Source: Mauremys mutica (lineage: Eukaryota; Chordata; Testudines; Geoemydidae). Taken from it: a DNA stretch of 64,000 nucleotides. The stretch spans positions 196,240,915 to 196,304,914 of the forward strand of contig NC_059074.1 of assembly GCF_020497125.1 (NCBI RefSeq). The letters run 5' to 3'. The notes beneath the pieces were generated by a model. It was not told where the DNA came from, did no database searches, and saw nothing but the letters and a program-made list of their open reading frames with translations. The position numbers and the translations under genes were made by a program. Shown in pieces: positions 9,827 through 21,926 of this stretch (positions are counted from its first letter, which is position 1; each line of letters opens with the position of its first letter).

Positions 9827-10730
9827 GACTGAATGCCTATGCTAACTGTTGTATCTTCAATAAATGCGGCATATTGCCTTTTCCCCTGAAAAAGATCCTG
9901 TGTGCTTCTTATAAGCATAACACTTGTTGCTTGCAGCATAGGTGGGGAGGGAGAAAAGGCGAAGCACGGGGCCACTGTGTTCTGTTTTATACCCTTAGTC
10001 CATGTGCTTGGAGAACACAAGTCCAGGCATGTCTGGTGGGCATTGCTGAGTCACCAGGCAAGATCGAGCATTTCCCCTGGTGTGGCCTGTGCAAGTGAGT
10101 CATTGCATTGTAGTTCCTTTGCTGGACAATGGCTGGTGATGTCTGTTCAGCACCCACCCGTGCGTTGATTACCTCTCTTGTCATAGTCTCTGGAGAGCTA
10201 GTATCTGGGCACTTCCCAAACCCACAGCATATTTTAGTGAAAACCATACAACACAATTTTTAGAATTTTTATATGTATTAATGATACACATATTTAGACA
10301 GAACAATGGGTTTCAGCAGATCATAACCTTTCCCACGAGACCTCACATGGCATGCTTTATATGAAATACCACAGTTATATACAGATGATGAATATGGGGG
10401 TTAGAGGGCGTTCCCCCGAGGTATAGAGTGTCACAGAGGTTATGTAGCCCAGCTAGATCCATCCTAACTCTGTAGCCAGTGTTTCTACCCTGTATCAACT
10501 CTTCATGCCAGATCCCAGCCAAAGGAGCTGGGCTGCACTTGTAACAGATTATCAGTGGGAGGAAGAGTTCCCCCCTTCAGGCCACAGAGCCATTTTCCTC
10601 ACCTTACTGACAGAACTACCCCTCCATGCCTCTTGCACCAACCCACCAGAAACAGAGGATTGCACAGGATTTGCACAACATTGGAGACTCTTGTCCAGCT
10701 CTCATGTTTCCCAAGGGCCTAATGAGCCTA

Positions 10731-11017
10731 GTCTTGCCAACCCCAAATGATCAACAATCATAAGTGAGGCTCACCGAAAATCATGGATTGTCTTTAAAAA
10801 TCATGAGATTATGTAAAAATAATAGATCTGGTGTTCTTTTTTATTTGCTTTCTGCTCTTTGAGTCTTTAGGGTGTACTGAGGTCACATTTTGAAGCTTTC
10901 TCCACAGCCACAAGGGCTAGAAACCTACTTTTTCTCTAAGAATGAAGACTGAAATCATCACATATCCACTTGACTCCATGAAACTCATGACAAAATCATG
11001 AGAGTTGGTAGCACTGC
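10731..11017. repeat. Dispersed miniature element with TGCCAAC ends
   Basis: It starts with CTTGCCAACCCC and ends GAGTTGGTAGCACTGC, so the ends are roughly inverted. Internally it repeats ATCATGAGATTA-like and GGGCTAGAAACCT segments that also occur at 40883-41185. Probably a MITE; the superfamily is not resolved. Confidence 0.55.
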
Positions 11018-11118
11018 AAGTCTCTCTCCCATCTACATGCTGCTATGAGGGCACTACACACAAAGTGCACAGCCCCTCGTCCCACCTCTCCCTCTCTGCA
11101 CAGCAGAATCATATAAGT

Positions 11119-11429
11119 CAGGGATAGGCAACCTATGGCACAGGTGCCGAAGGCGGCACGCGAGCTGATTTTCAGTGGCACTCACACTGCCCGGGTCCTG
11201 GCCACCAGTCCGGGAGGCTCTGCATTTTAATTTAATTTTAAATGAAGCTTCTTAAACATTTTTAAAGCCTTATTTACTTTACATACAACAATAGTTTAGT
11301 TCTATATTATAGACTTATAAAAAGAGACCTTCTAAAAATGTTAAAATGTATTACTGGCACATGAAACCTTAAATTAGAGTGAATAAATGAAGACTCAGCA
11401 CACCATTTCAGAAAGGTTGCCGACCCCTG
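11119..11429. mobile_element. hAT-type non-autonomous element with perfect TSD
   Basis: TIRs are CAGGGATAGGCAACCT (left) and AGGTTGCCGACCCCTG (right). The 8-bp duplication ATATAAGT is exact at 11111-11118 and 11430-11437. The length is 311 bp with an AT-rich interior and no coding capacity. The CAGGGGTCGGCAACCT type of end is common in amniote hAT families. Confidence 0.9.
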
Positions 11430-11437
11430 ATATAAGT

Positions 11438-14400
11438 CCTGCTGCCAGGGGATCATCTGTAGAAAAAGGAGCAAGATTTGTCCCATAGACCCTTTTTAGA
11501 GCAGATTTGAGTTAAAACTTCTATACCTACCTTTGCTTATCCTTTCCAATTAAATAAGTAAATATGTATATAATGATATACATATAACTTATATGTAAAT
11601 ACATTCCTCCTGAACTGCTTTAAGACATTGACTCTCTGTATTTTTCCAGGAGCCTCAGGGGCATGACTCATACATGTGAAATTGAGCAGATTTAATACAC
11701 AGTTGCTGCCTATGGAGACTAGAAAAAGGTATTGAACACTGAAACCTATAGAACCTAGACTGTAGGCAGCACTTCTGTATTCTGGAGCAGAGTTGCTGCA
11801 AGCTACATTATTGAATCCCATATGAAGGCCACCCTGCCTCCAGGTCTGGCTTTTTCTTAGCTTATTTTGTACTCTCTTACTCACTTTCTTGATCTTTAGC
11901 CTGTCAAACTCTGAAATAGTTATGTGCCATTCACCATCTGACACCACTGAGAATTATATATACCTCAATAATGGCCCCTGTTATTTTTTTTTCCTAAAGA
12001 AAACAAACCTGGAGTTCCTATATACTTTGCATAGATAATAACTCTTGCTTATTGTCTTCTGTATATTTTCAATTCTTCAGTACCCTTCCTGTGTGATCTC
12101 ATCAGCTTTTTGTGCAGTGTTATCATGATCTCATAATATATCCTGCAGAATTAATGAAGTTAACTATGCCTTTTTTCCCCCTAAATTGTTACAAAGTAGC
12201 CCAAGTGTTAATGTAATTTAGGCTGCCATTCAGGAATAATGATCTTCATGTGATATCATCAGGAGCATCTCACTTTTTCTCATTGATTTAATACTTTTTT
12301 TAAACAGTTCCCTTAAGTTTCTAATATGGTCTCTCTTATTTGTAACATACTACTATTTTTATGATCTCATTACTATTTTGACTATCACAGATGCTTCACA
12401 GAGAGACTCAAAATAGACCAGGCAGGTGTTAAGACAAGGTAAAGAGATGAAGTGACCTAGTGGCTAGAATTTGGAGAGAAAGTTCCAGATATATGTGGTA
12501 GCATAAGTAGAAAAGTGGCAGCCTCCCTCTGCAGCTATGAAGTCACAAGAAGCAGCCCAGTTTGTGTGAGCAGACGGGGGAGTTGCTGGACATGAGGTAA
12601 GAGAAATGGAGCAAGTGCCCAGAGAGATTTCTCACTCACCCACACTAGTTCTACACCAAACTACAGTTGGCAATTTGAATTTGTAACTTTCTGGCTAACC
12701 TGCTATATAGCATATCTTTTCTTGCAAGCCTTTGAGGAGGTTGTAGGTTCAAAGATAGAGGGGTTGAAGATTGAAGGACAATTTAGGAAGGGTCTTATGA
12801 GATGGTTGCATACAGTGCCTTTTATTTTCCTCACATGGAAGAGTTTTAATTGGAAAATGTGTAATTGAAAGTATGATTAATCAAAGTATCATACTGAAAA
12901 TATTTAAGATCTTCTAACTGTGTTTCTAAATTTTTGGAGGAGACTCGAGCTCTTAATAGGTGCCAGAGAAATCATAAAAATATAATACAGCAATCTCCAA
13001 AGCTTATACAGAAAGTCAGTCTCTCCTAAACATACGATTGTATATTTTCCTTAAAGAGAATGCCCCATTAACTTTGGATCTATAACATCAGTTATCCATA
13101 CAATATATTATTAACAGAGGTATACTTCCTAGGAACAGATATATTAAGAATGCCCCAAACATCATATTCTTGGGGTTCATAGATCAAATCTTAGACCTTC
13201 CTGGAAACCTATCTAGAGAAAATTACCCGTCAAATGTGATAAGGCCCAAACTAATATAAGAACTGCAACTGCCAACAGTCTAAGAGAAGTTTACATCTTA
13301 CTATTCATTCACACATCAAGAACCCTGAATTGCATATAATAAAAGATCATAGTCTGAGGAAACAGAATTTAAATAAAGCACATAGAACTGTGTAAAAGTG
13401 TAAGGCCCCGATCCTATGATGTGTGAAACCATATGTACATGCGTGAACTTATACCCATATGTATAAAATTACTCATGTACGTAAGTGTTTGCAGGACCTA
13501 AAATCTTTGAGAGGTGTGAGATGGTGCAGGAGAAGAGAAACCTTCTAATACTGAAAGAACAGGCAAGTGCACTATTAAAATGTTTTTATATTGACCATAA
13601 AGCTTTTATCCATTCATGCATTTTAAGTCTCCTAGACTACCTGGGTTTGTTAAACATTTCTAATTCAGCTGTAAAGGAAAATATTACACCCAATTTACAT
13701 ATCTATAGACCAGGACTACTGCACCTTGGTATGTCCATCTTAATGCATAAATCATTTAAAAGGCTTGTAAGTTATTTTTAACTGAGTTTAGCATTATAAG
13801 TTGTCATCAAATAATATAATTTGGTTACTCAAGGTTAACAAATTGGAGATACAATCTAATCTCCTTGGGAAAATATTAGCATGTTAAATTCTCACAGTCA
13901 GAAAATACTGGGAGATAATTGCTTGGGAGTCCCTATATGCAGCATTATATGCTGTAGCTTCATACATATACATTTTGTAAGTTTCCCTACCAGGTTCTCT
14001 GTAAACTATACAGCACCACAGGCAGAGAAGTATCTTTTCCAAATTCATTAGTGCAACGGTGAAAACAGCACTCTAATGCCTATGCTGTGGAAGTGCAGGC
14101 TGAATTCCTTCTGGTGATCAATCATTAAGCACTTTCAATAGATAAACCAACATTCCTTACAAACCAAAGCTCTTCATACAATATATTGTTGGCATTCATA
14201 TCCACTAGAAGAAATACAAAGAGAAATCAATTCATGTAGTGCTTCTTTCAGTTAAACATAGAATACAGCCAACCTTCCTACATCAGTACAAGAGTAGCTC
14301 AAAGAACTTGGGCATGATGCTGCCGTCCTTTCACAGATGAGAAGTCTCATTGACAGGACTGGGCCATTTGAAAACACATTTGGAATGGAAAAAGGTGTAT

Positions 14401-16485
14401 TATACACCTAAAAGTAAAGACCTGGATTCTCAGATGTGATTAATATCCCACTGTACATATCTTGGGGAGTGAGTGTGGTTCTCTGTTCCTAGAACCACTT
14501 CTACACCACCCCCGGCCACAGCATAATTTAAAACAAAGTTCAGGGCATGCTTCTATGACCTTCACAAGTCAGTATGCCAGCCTTGCTCTATCCTCACTTG
14601 CACACTTTTGACATACCTGGTGTGGGAGCTGGCTATGCTGAGGAACACCAAATAGAGAGCCCCACACATCCAGGGAATCCCCAGCTTGGGAGATCTGCTG
14701 GGTATATGGCTTCTTTGTACCAATGAATTCAATTCCTTCCTGTGATTCAACAGTTCAGATGGTCATTTGCATTTTGTCTCTTTTTGCATAGTTTTCGGAG
14801 TCTTCTCATTGACTCTTCACATGGGCTCAGAACTCTGTTGGTGCTAGAGAGCAGCAATCAAGAGGAAATTGCTTTAGTTTTTCCATTTCCTCAATGGCAT
14901 TTTACTGGAGCAACTAATTGACTGGTAATGCAGGTTTAGGCTTTAATTTTTAATTGTTAAAGGTTTTGGGGGCTTGGGAAAGGGTCATTCAGCCCCTTAG
15001 AAGTCCAGCCATATTATGATAATTGCAAGCACTGTGAATGTGCCTCTATCTAATGGCAGACTTTTCCCAATATTCAACTGCTGCACACAGAGACAAACTG
15101 TAATCACAATTGCTACAAATTACTGCTATTCTTCTCTGACCTGACTTCTGCAATTCAACAAAAGAGAGAGATCCTTAACGTATATAAAGCTTGATGATGG
15201 CATCTCTACCATCATCCATGGTTCCTGGATCATCCATGCTATCAAAATGTTTCAGTTTGGAACACAACAAGTATATCAAACATTCTGGCAAAAACTGAGG
15301 AGAAAGACAAGTCAATGATGCTGAGAAAAAAGTATCAGAGATAGATTAGTTTGTCTGACAGTCATTTTTTATGCTTTGTTTTTTAACACAAGAGCCCTTC
15401 CATGCATATTGAATTTACTTATAGTATGAATAAACTTCTTCTGTCTATAGTACTGTTCTGTAAAGGGTGCAGTTTTAGGAAAAATGGTGATCACTTATAT
15501 CTGGCACCTACCCATTAAGTGCCCACAAAGAGCCTTTGGACACTTATCTTGCTGCACATTTTGCTTCCTGATTATTTTATACTTGAATGTGTCCTTATGG
15601 AAATAATACATAGATCATTTGCTGTGCTTCTCATTTTTGCAATCGGCTTTTTCTTCAAGAACCATGCAGCATAGATTTCAGATTGTGTTTCATTGTCATC
15701 TGATGTTTACGATGTAAACAAAGTAGGAAAAAAACCTCCCTCTGGAATGTATATCCACATTGACAGTGTTCAGAAGTTGTGCTTAATATCTGCCAGGGGA
15801 TCTGGCACAAGCACTACGTCAGCTAGCAGTAATTTGAAACAAAATCCTATCCTCCCTGGTGCACCAAACCGTACTAGTTACAACAGACATTGACAACTGC
15901 TGTTGAACACAATTTTTCTTAACAGCGAATGATGTTTGACATCTGTTTTTAACATAGCCACACTTTGCACATTGTGGTTTTCCAGTGTATATAGGAATGA
16001 TAATCCCTGAACCAATGCAGGCCTTAGGTTATACAATTACATTTGATGTACTGAATACAACTCCTCTCCAGAGTTTTTGCAAAATATATAGCAAAAGCAT
16101 ACTTTGAATCTTTCACACATTCATCATCCAGCCTTTTCCCAATTCCAATATCTATGTGGGTCTCTCAGTGATCAGACCTCACACCCCCGAGACTATCAGC
16201 ATCACTTCTTATCCTGATACCAGTGGGGTCCATAGCGGCGATGACTTTGATTGGGTTGTATATGTAACTGGCCAGATCCTGGCCTGTTTTGCCTTCTTTG
16301 TGCAACATTGACAGCACAAAGAAGACAGAAAGCCAGTTTAACTATCTTGCTGGGGCTTCCTTGGTATAAGGAAATTCCCAGGGAGTGTTATGAGCTGGCA
16401 CACCTCCACCAGCCTTGACATAGAGGGGGTGGCCAGAGCACTGCTGTGTTCCAGCAATCCCTGGCTGTCGGAATAGCCCCAGAGA
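11438..16485. other. Long stretch without recognised features
   Basis: No gene, RNA gene or clear repeat boundary was recognised in about 5 kb. Open frames such as 13485-13781 (98 codons, non-ATG start) and 11537-11947 (minus) show no known motif and have compositions expected of chance frames in AT-rich DNA. Confidence 0.45.
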
Positions 16486-16689
16486 GTATGTCTACACCAC
16501 AAAGAAAAACCTGGGGTGGCTGACCCATGCCAGCTGACTTGGGCTTGTGGGGCTTGGGCTGTGGGACTGTTTCACTGCTGTGTAGACTTCTAGGCTCAGG
16601 CTGAAGCCTGGGCTCTCGGACCCTGCAGGGTGGGAGGTTCCTGGAGCTTGAGCTCTAGCCACAGGTTTTTCTTTGCTGTGTAGACATAC
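16486..16689. mobile_element. MITE with ~28-bp TIRs
   Basis: The left end GTATGTCTACACCACAAAGA and the right end, on the minus strand GTATGTCTACACAGCAAAGA, match for about 28 bp with few differences and continue AAAACCTG on both sides. The interior is about 150 bp and non-coding. The target duplication is unclear. The CTACAC-containing ends resemble PIF/Harbinger MITEs. Confidence 0.75.
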
Positions 16690-17267
16690 CCATAGGGACC
16701 ATTGCATCTGGTGCTACTCAGAGCTACTCAGTCCTGGGATCTGGCTCTCTGACACTAAGCATCCCTGTATTCACACCCGACTCACTATTGTAATGATCTT
16801 TGTACAAAATATACCTTGTGAGGTATCATTTGAAAACTAATAACTCACTGATCATTAATATTCTTGTGTGATGTATGTACGTGAGGTGTATTAAGAGTTA
16901 TGATATATGCTGAAATGATTATACTACAATGTGTTTAAATCAGGCATGCCCAGGGGTTGGTAAGCAGGTCTACCCCAGACAAGGAATGTGTTTTCCACAC
17001 CTGGGAGTTACTTCCAAAGTACTTTGAAAGACAATGAAAATGTATTTACATATCAACCCATCAAGCTAACAAGCGGTGGAGGCAAACCTCACACTAACAA
17101 GTGGGGGAGAAGACAGCATGGTGTCTACAACCAGCTGGAGAAAAAAGCTTGGTCTGAGTTTTACTTTTCAAAGAATGCATTGCAAAGGTTTGCTTGTCTG
17201 TGAAGACAGAGGGCAGAATCTCAAGTGATAAGCAATTGAATCAACTGATTGTATGTAATATTACCGC

Positions 17268-17470
17268 AGGGGTTCTCAGACTTTTGTACTGGTGACCCCT
17301 TTCACACAACAAGCCTCTGAGTGCGACCCCACCCCTTATCCATTAAAAACACCTTTTTATATATTTAACACCGTTATAAATGCTGGAGGCAAAGCGAGGT
17401 TTGGGGTGGAGGCTGACAGCTTGCGACTCCCCATGTAATAACCTTGCGACTCCCAGTTCGAGAACCCCTG
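17268..17470. mobile_element. hAT-type MITE inside LTR family B
   Basis: The ends are CAGGGGTTCTCAGACTT (left) and AGTTCGAGAACCCCTG (right). Flanks TATTACCG and AATTACTG match at 6 of 8 positions, consistent with an aged 8-bp duplication. Non-coding. Confidence 0.75.
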
Positions 17471-17991
17471 AATTACTGTATTATAAAAGTGTATAGAGTG
17501 AGATCTTGCCTGAAAGCTAATGACACGTTGGTGAATAATATCATTGTGAAACGTATGTATTAGCACTATAAAAGGAATTATGTATACATATTGATATTAG
17601 GCTGTACCGTCTGCCCAAACAGGAGTGAATATCACAGCTATCTACCGTTCTTCTATGTATATTAACTATGGTGGAATCAGAAACAATGGAAGCCCCATTT
17701 ACATGGAAAACATAAAGAGGGCTGGGAAGCCCACAGGAAGGGAAGAAGAATATGAGGTCATCCTTCCGCTTGAAACAAGTTAATTTGATTTAGGAAGAAA
17801 CGAAACCAACGATAGAACCATCTTTGGCATCCATCACTAGACAGACACAAGGGAACTGAACTCTTACAAGCTGAGAAAGATGGGTCCTTCAACCAAGGGG
17901 TGGGGGTGGGGTGGGCCTGAAGTCTCTGGAACTGAATAAAGATGGGAAACCTGCTTAGGCAAAGATCTTTCACCTAAGACGACAAGGGAAG

Positions 17992-18250
17992 CAGGGCTGG
18001 CTCCAGGCACCAGCATTCCAAGCAGGTGCTTGGGGCGGCAATCTGCAAGGGGCGGCAGTCTGTGTGTTTTTGCGGCCCCAAGCAGCGCACCAAACTGCCG
18101 CCGCGGCTGGTGGGGGCAGTCCGTGTGCCATTAGGGCGGCATGCGCATTTCCACAGCTGCGGCAATTCGGTGGCAGCTTCTGTCTTCAGCTGCCCGCAGC
18201 GGCAATTCGGCGCGCTGCTTGGGGCGGCAAAACCAGTAGAGCCGGCCCTG
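17992..18250. mobile_element. hAT-type MITE with perfect 8-bp target duplication
   Basis: The ends are CAGGGCTGGCTCCAGG (left) and GTAGAGCCGGCCCTG (right). AAGGGAAG flanks both sides (17984-17991, 18251-18258). The interior is GC-rich with several GGCGGCA repeats, in contrast to the AT-rich LTR around it. Its first 11 bases match those of the element at 7315, suggesting related families. Confidence 0.9.
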
Positions 18251-18538
18251 AAGGGAAGCCAGCACCTTGTACTTTTGTGGAAGGTCCTGACTATGGGAAA
18301 GTCAGCCCTGGCTGGGAAAAAGAATGACTGGTGAGAGAAACCATCCCAAACAAAGCCTGTATCTTGATACATTACGTTTTCAATTTTTAGATGCGTTTTC
18401 ACTTTTGTTTTACTTGTAACCCTTTCTAACTTTATTCTTTTTACTAGGCATCATTTAACCTATGTCTTATAGTTAATAAATTGGTTTTATTCTTACTATA
18501 AACCAATTCAGTGCTGTGTTTAAGGGAAAGGTTTGTCA

Positions 18539-19975
18539 TGAGGTCTACAAACCTTATACTGAACATAGACAGAAGAGGGAGGAGAGCCTCTCTTGTTTAC
18601 CAGCAAGCAACTTGACCACACCCCCATGCAGCTACACAGCTGCCAATCAGGGCGGCAGGCACCCACAGCGGCAGCCAACAGGAAAAAACATGGCCTGCTA
18701 TAAAGGGGAGAGTACAGAGATGGAAGGGGAGGCAGAAAAGCCTGACAGCAAAGGGGCCATGCCCCTGCACTAGGCTGCTTCCACAAATACAACCAAGAGA
18801 CTAAGGCTGACTGCTAGGCTCAATTAGAAGTGATCAGGGACAAACTGAGGAGGACCAGTGAGAAGCAGCAGGTGCCCTGGAAAAGACCACACCAGGAGCC
18901 AGTGACAACATTGTACCAAAAGTGGGGTTTGTGCAGTTGACGATCCCTGCAAAAAAGGCAAACCAAAAACAAAACAAAACAAAACCTCTTCTCTCTTCTT
19001 CTGTATATACTACAGAACTATGGAGGAGGTGAATCAGCTCCTGCAATGGCTGGCAGACTCACAAGCCCAACAACAACAGAGAAAACAGCAGCAGGCAAAC
19101 AGAGGCAGCCCATCAGCACCAGTTGTTACAATGGGTGGCAGAACTAGTAGCAGCCACTCTGCCTCAAAGTCCTGTAACTATGGGAAACGCGTCCCCCATA
19201 ATTCAGGGAGGTTTTCCAGCCCTGACGCTCCCCAAGATGACAGAAGGTGATGACCCAGAATCATTCCTCATAACCTTTGAGAGTATAGTATGTATCAGCC
19301 GGAAACTCTTCCCCCGTGAGAAAGTATATTCGGTGATAGAAAAAGAGTGTTTAGCTGCCAAATGGGTAATAGAGAGCATGCAGTACTACCTCTCAGGAAA
19401 CAAGTTCATGCTAGTTACTGATCATGTGACTGTGCACTGGCAAAATGTGATGAAAGAGACAAACCCAAGGATTATGAGATGGTACCTGTCACTACAATCA
19501 TACGCCTTTCGGACACAATCCCAAGCAGGACGTTTGCATTGTACTGCCTATTTTCTGTCCAGGGAAGTATTGTACATCAGCCAAGGCCAGGCCTTGGCCT
19601 GGGGTCTACAAATGCCATACTGAGCACAGAGAGAAGGGGGAGGAAAGCCTCCCCTGTTTATAGGCAATCAGCTTGATTACACCCCCATACAGCTGTCACA
19701 GCTGCCAATCATGGAGATAGGCACTCACATCTGCAGCCAATAGAGGAAACGAGGCCTGCTATAAAGGAGAGAGTACAGAGAAGGAAGGGGGGAAGGGGGC
19801 GGAGAAAGCCCTGGGAGAACAAAGGGGCAACACCCCTGCACCAAGCTGCCTCTACAAACAGTTGAGATCTTGAAGCTGATTGCTAGACATTTAGAAGTGA
19901 GGGTCCAAGAACCGCTGGGGACAAACTCGGGAGCAGCAGGTGTCCCTCAAAAGACCACACCAGGAGTTGGTGACA
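18539..19975 (+). mobile_element. Ty3/gypsy-like element, internally deleted, two LTRs
   Basis: Two related LTRs, 18539-18907 and 19600-19975, start TGAGGTCTACAAA and TGGGGTCTACAAA and both end GTGACA. Both contain the GGCCTGCTATAAAG promoter-like block. About 690 bp separate them, enough only for remnants of gag and RNase H. I could not find a target duplication. The element sits within LTR family B. Confidence 0.7.
19020..19623 (+). pseudogene. Gag-RNase H remnant of gypsy-like element
   Basis: From the ATG at 19020 (MEEVNQLLQWLADSQAQQQQ) a short gag start runs into a frame change. The next frame has the gag motif LPKMTEGDDPESFLITFE followed directly by RNase H motifs: SRKLFPREKVYSVIEKECLA, a LVTDH and an NPRIMRWYLSLQ segment. 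Protease, reverse transcriptase and integrase are missing, so a large internal deletion joined gag to the end of pol. The non-functional call rests on this deletion and the frame break. Confidence 0.75.
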
Positions 19976-20558
19976 TGGTGTATTTATCCCAATGAAATAG
20001 TTGTGATGCGTTTTTATGTCTTCACAAGAACAAACTAACCCTATTATTTCTCTGAACAGTATAGGAGAGGACTGGATATTGCAGAGCACATGATTTTGGG
20101 GAAATTCGGGACTGGTAGTGTGTTGGGGTCATCTTCCTGGTTGTAACCGAGGCTGGTGGAAGCCAGAGTGGGGTTGTGGGTCTGTAGGCAGGCTGTTCGG
20201 ATCAGAGCTATTGAACCAGGGCTTTCTAAGCACACAGATACTCAGGGTGTGACTTGCATGCTTGTAGGCTGATTGTGAGTGGCTGAGGCTGGGAGCTCCT
20301 GCAGCAAAGCATTGTAAGACACCCACGGTTACAGGGCAAGTGATAATACAACCCCTTCCTGGTCTGGATTGCACCTCTGAACCCCAACGGGACCATCACA
20401 CTGGCCTACTACAGTTATTTGATAGACACAAAGAAATGTTCGGAATAAGAATTTCTGTGTTCTCTTCCTGTCTCTGGGAGGAGAGAGTGATCTAATAGAA
20501 CAATGGTTACAGCCAAGCATGTTAATGACACATTAATTCTAACAGGCACAGTCACTAA

Positions 20559-20852
20559 GGGCTGGTCTACACTGGGGGGGGAATCGATCTAAGATACGCA
20601 ACTTCAGCTACATGAATAGCGTAGCTGAAGTCGAAGTACCTTAGATCGAATTACCTACCGTCCTCACAGCGCGGGATCGACGTCCGTGGCTCCCCATATC
20701 GACTCCGCTACCGCCGTTCGTGTTGGTGGAGTTCCGGAGTCGACAGAAGCGCATTCGGGGATCGATATATCGTGTCTAGATGAGACACGATATATTGATC
20801 CCCGAGAAATCGATTGCTACCCGCCGATATGGCCGGTAGTGAAGACGTACCT
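20559..20852. mobile_element. PIF/Harbinger-type MITE with nested palindromes
   Basis: The left end GGGCTGGTCTACACT resembles the full Harbinger TIR GGGCTTGGCTACACT. The right end on the minus strand is AGGTACGTCTTCACT, matching at about 10 of 15 positions. TAA flanks both sides (20556-20558 and 20853-20855). Inside are two strong hairpins: ACTTCAGCTAC/GTAGCTGAAGT (20601-20631), within an outer CGATCTAAG/CTTAGATCG pair, and a 21-bp arm pair at 20757-20777 and 20783-20803 with one mismatch. Non-coding. Confidence 0.75.
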
Positions 20853-20855
20853 TAA

Positions 20856-21730
20856 GTGAATGAGACTTGGGTCTATTCCAAGATCTGCCAAAAATGACCT
20901 GTGCAACTTCTCTGTTATCTTACCCGCAAAATGGGGGGGTAATGACACTTGCCTGTCTTCTGAGGTAGAGCTATGAAGTTTTGTTCAGTGATAAGGTTTC
21001 TGAAGTGCACAATTTCACTAATACCATCAACTGAAGAGATAAGACTTGAACTTATGCTTGTGGTGATTCCCAGCCAGTTTACCTTTCCTCAGACTAAAGG
21101 GCACCTCAAGAAGATTTGGAAGCATACACCATGCAGTTGGAACATTCAGAACATTAAAGGACAAGTGTTAAATAAATTCTACTGTGTATGTGCAAATTAT
21201 GTTTTTCAGAGGGTTATAACTGACTCAAGTCTGGATGGATTTTCATGGTGCAGCAAGCTATACTCTGAACCCAAGACTATCCCGTTGCAACATTTCAGGT
21301 TCCTGCTCCAAACTCCTAAGGTGGTAGAGCTGTTCTTAACAGCCTTTTTTGGTTTGGTTTTGTTAACATTGACAAAACTACTGATTTGTCCTGACCTCAT
21401 TACTGGAAATAGTTGAATTGTTTCTGATTAAACTCCCCACCCGACACACACACACATAAATGTTCAACCTGAAGCAGAATCATGGAACCAAGCATGAAAA
21501 AATTTGGCCCAAAGAATTAAAATTTGGCAAAGTTAAATGCAACCGAAAAAAGGGGCTACAATGGAAATTGTCAAGTAACCTTAACATTATGCATCACTGC
21601 ATGTCCACCTACAACACCAGACACAGTTACCCTCTTCGCCTGCTTCAGAATCATTATGCATTTCTCACTCTATGATAGCATCACATTCAGTGAGACTAAA
21701 ATAAAACCCCAGAGTAGCATAACACCACTG
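20856..21730. other. Unrecognised sequence before Harbinger copy 2
   Basis: No known motif. The longest frame, 20973-21416 (+, 147 codons, ATG start), has no recognisable family signature, splice context or partner; it could be chance or an old repeat. It is not called as a gene. Confidence 0.4.
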
Positions 21731-21733
21731 TTA

Positions 21734-21875
21734 GGGCTTGGCTACACTTACAAGTTGCAGCGCTGGGAGTTACAGCGCTGGTCATGCAGCTGTGGAAGGG
21801 CCAGCGCTGGAGTGTGGCCACACTGACAGCTACCAGCGCTGCAGTGTGGCCACACTTGCAGCACTTTCCAGCGCT
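21734..21875 (+). repeat. Left TIR plus subterminal AGCGCT array, copy 2
   Basis: The TIR is 21734-21766. AGCGCT occurs at 21759, 21774, 21803, 21835 and 21870, the same five positions as in copy 1. Confidence 0.85.
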
Positions 21876-21926
21876 GTATTGAGAGGTGCATTGTGGGCAG
21901 CTATCCCACAGAGCACCTCGTCCCGT

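Larger units (their letters stand above)
6826..9922 (+). mobile_element. ERV-derived insertion, decayed mosaic
   Basis: The block begins TGTAGG at 6826 and ends ATAACA at 9922, with a direct repeat CTTG at 6822-6825 and 9923-9926. Two LTR-like segments share motifs: an AATGTGGCAT...GCCTTATCCC...AAGATCCTG region ending ATAACA at 8649, and the similar AATGCGGCAT...AAAGATCCTG...ATAACA at 9922. A second TGTAGG at 7561 may be the start of the better-preserved LTR. No gag, pol or env motif is readable between them. Boundaries are tentative. Confidence 0.45.
2100..10435 (-). mobile_element. ERV-type LTR (family A), split by later insertions
   Basis: Pieces at about 2100-2649, 6692-6825 and 9923-10435 read as one long-terminal-repeat-like unit on the minus strand. 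The right edge, read on the minus strand from 10435, begins TGTGACACTC, and the minus strand near 9992-9985 carries a TATA-like GGGTATAAAA. The left part (about 2520-2649) matches another copy at about 28500-28612 in this window, including a shared run near 2570-2605. Harbinger copy 1 and an ERV-derived block (6826-9922) interrupt it. That the third piece belongs to the same LTR is an inference from its order and my memory of reptilian repeats. The left edge is approximate. Confidence 0.5.
16766..20400 (+). mobile_element. ERV-type LTR (family B), nested host for three insertions
   Basis: The 5' end is TGTATTCACACC at 16766 and the 3' end ATCACA at 20400. Its pieces match the less interrupted copy at 48853-49525 (TGTATTCACACC, ACTATTGTAAT, AAGGTATCATT) and, for the 3' half, about 62820-63312. 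It is interrupted by hAT elements at 17268-17470 and 17992-18250 and by a gypsy-type element at 18539-19975, so it is older than all three. Confidence 0.65.

Noticed and set aside
20973..21416. 147-codon ATG frame as a possible host gene
   Set aside because: No recognisable domain, no partner exon signals, and composition like surrounding non-coding DNA.
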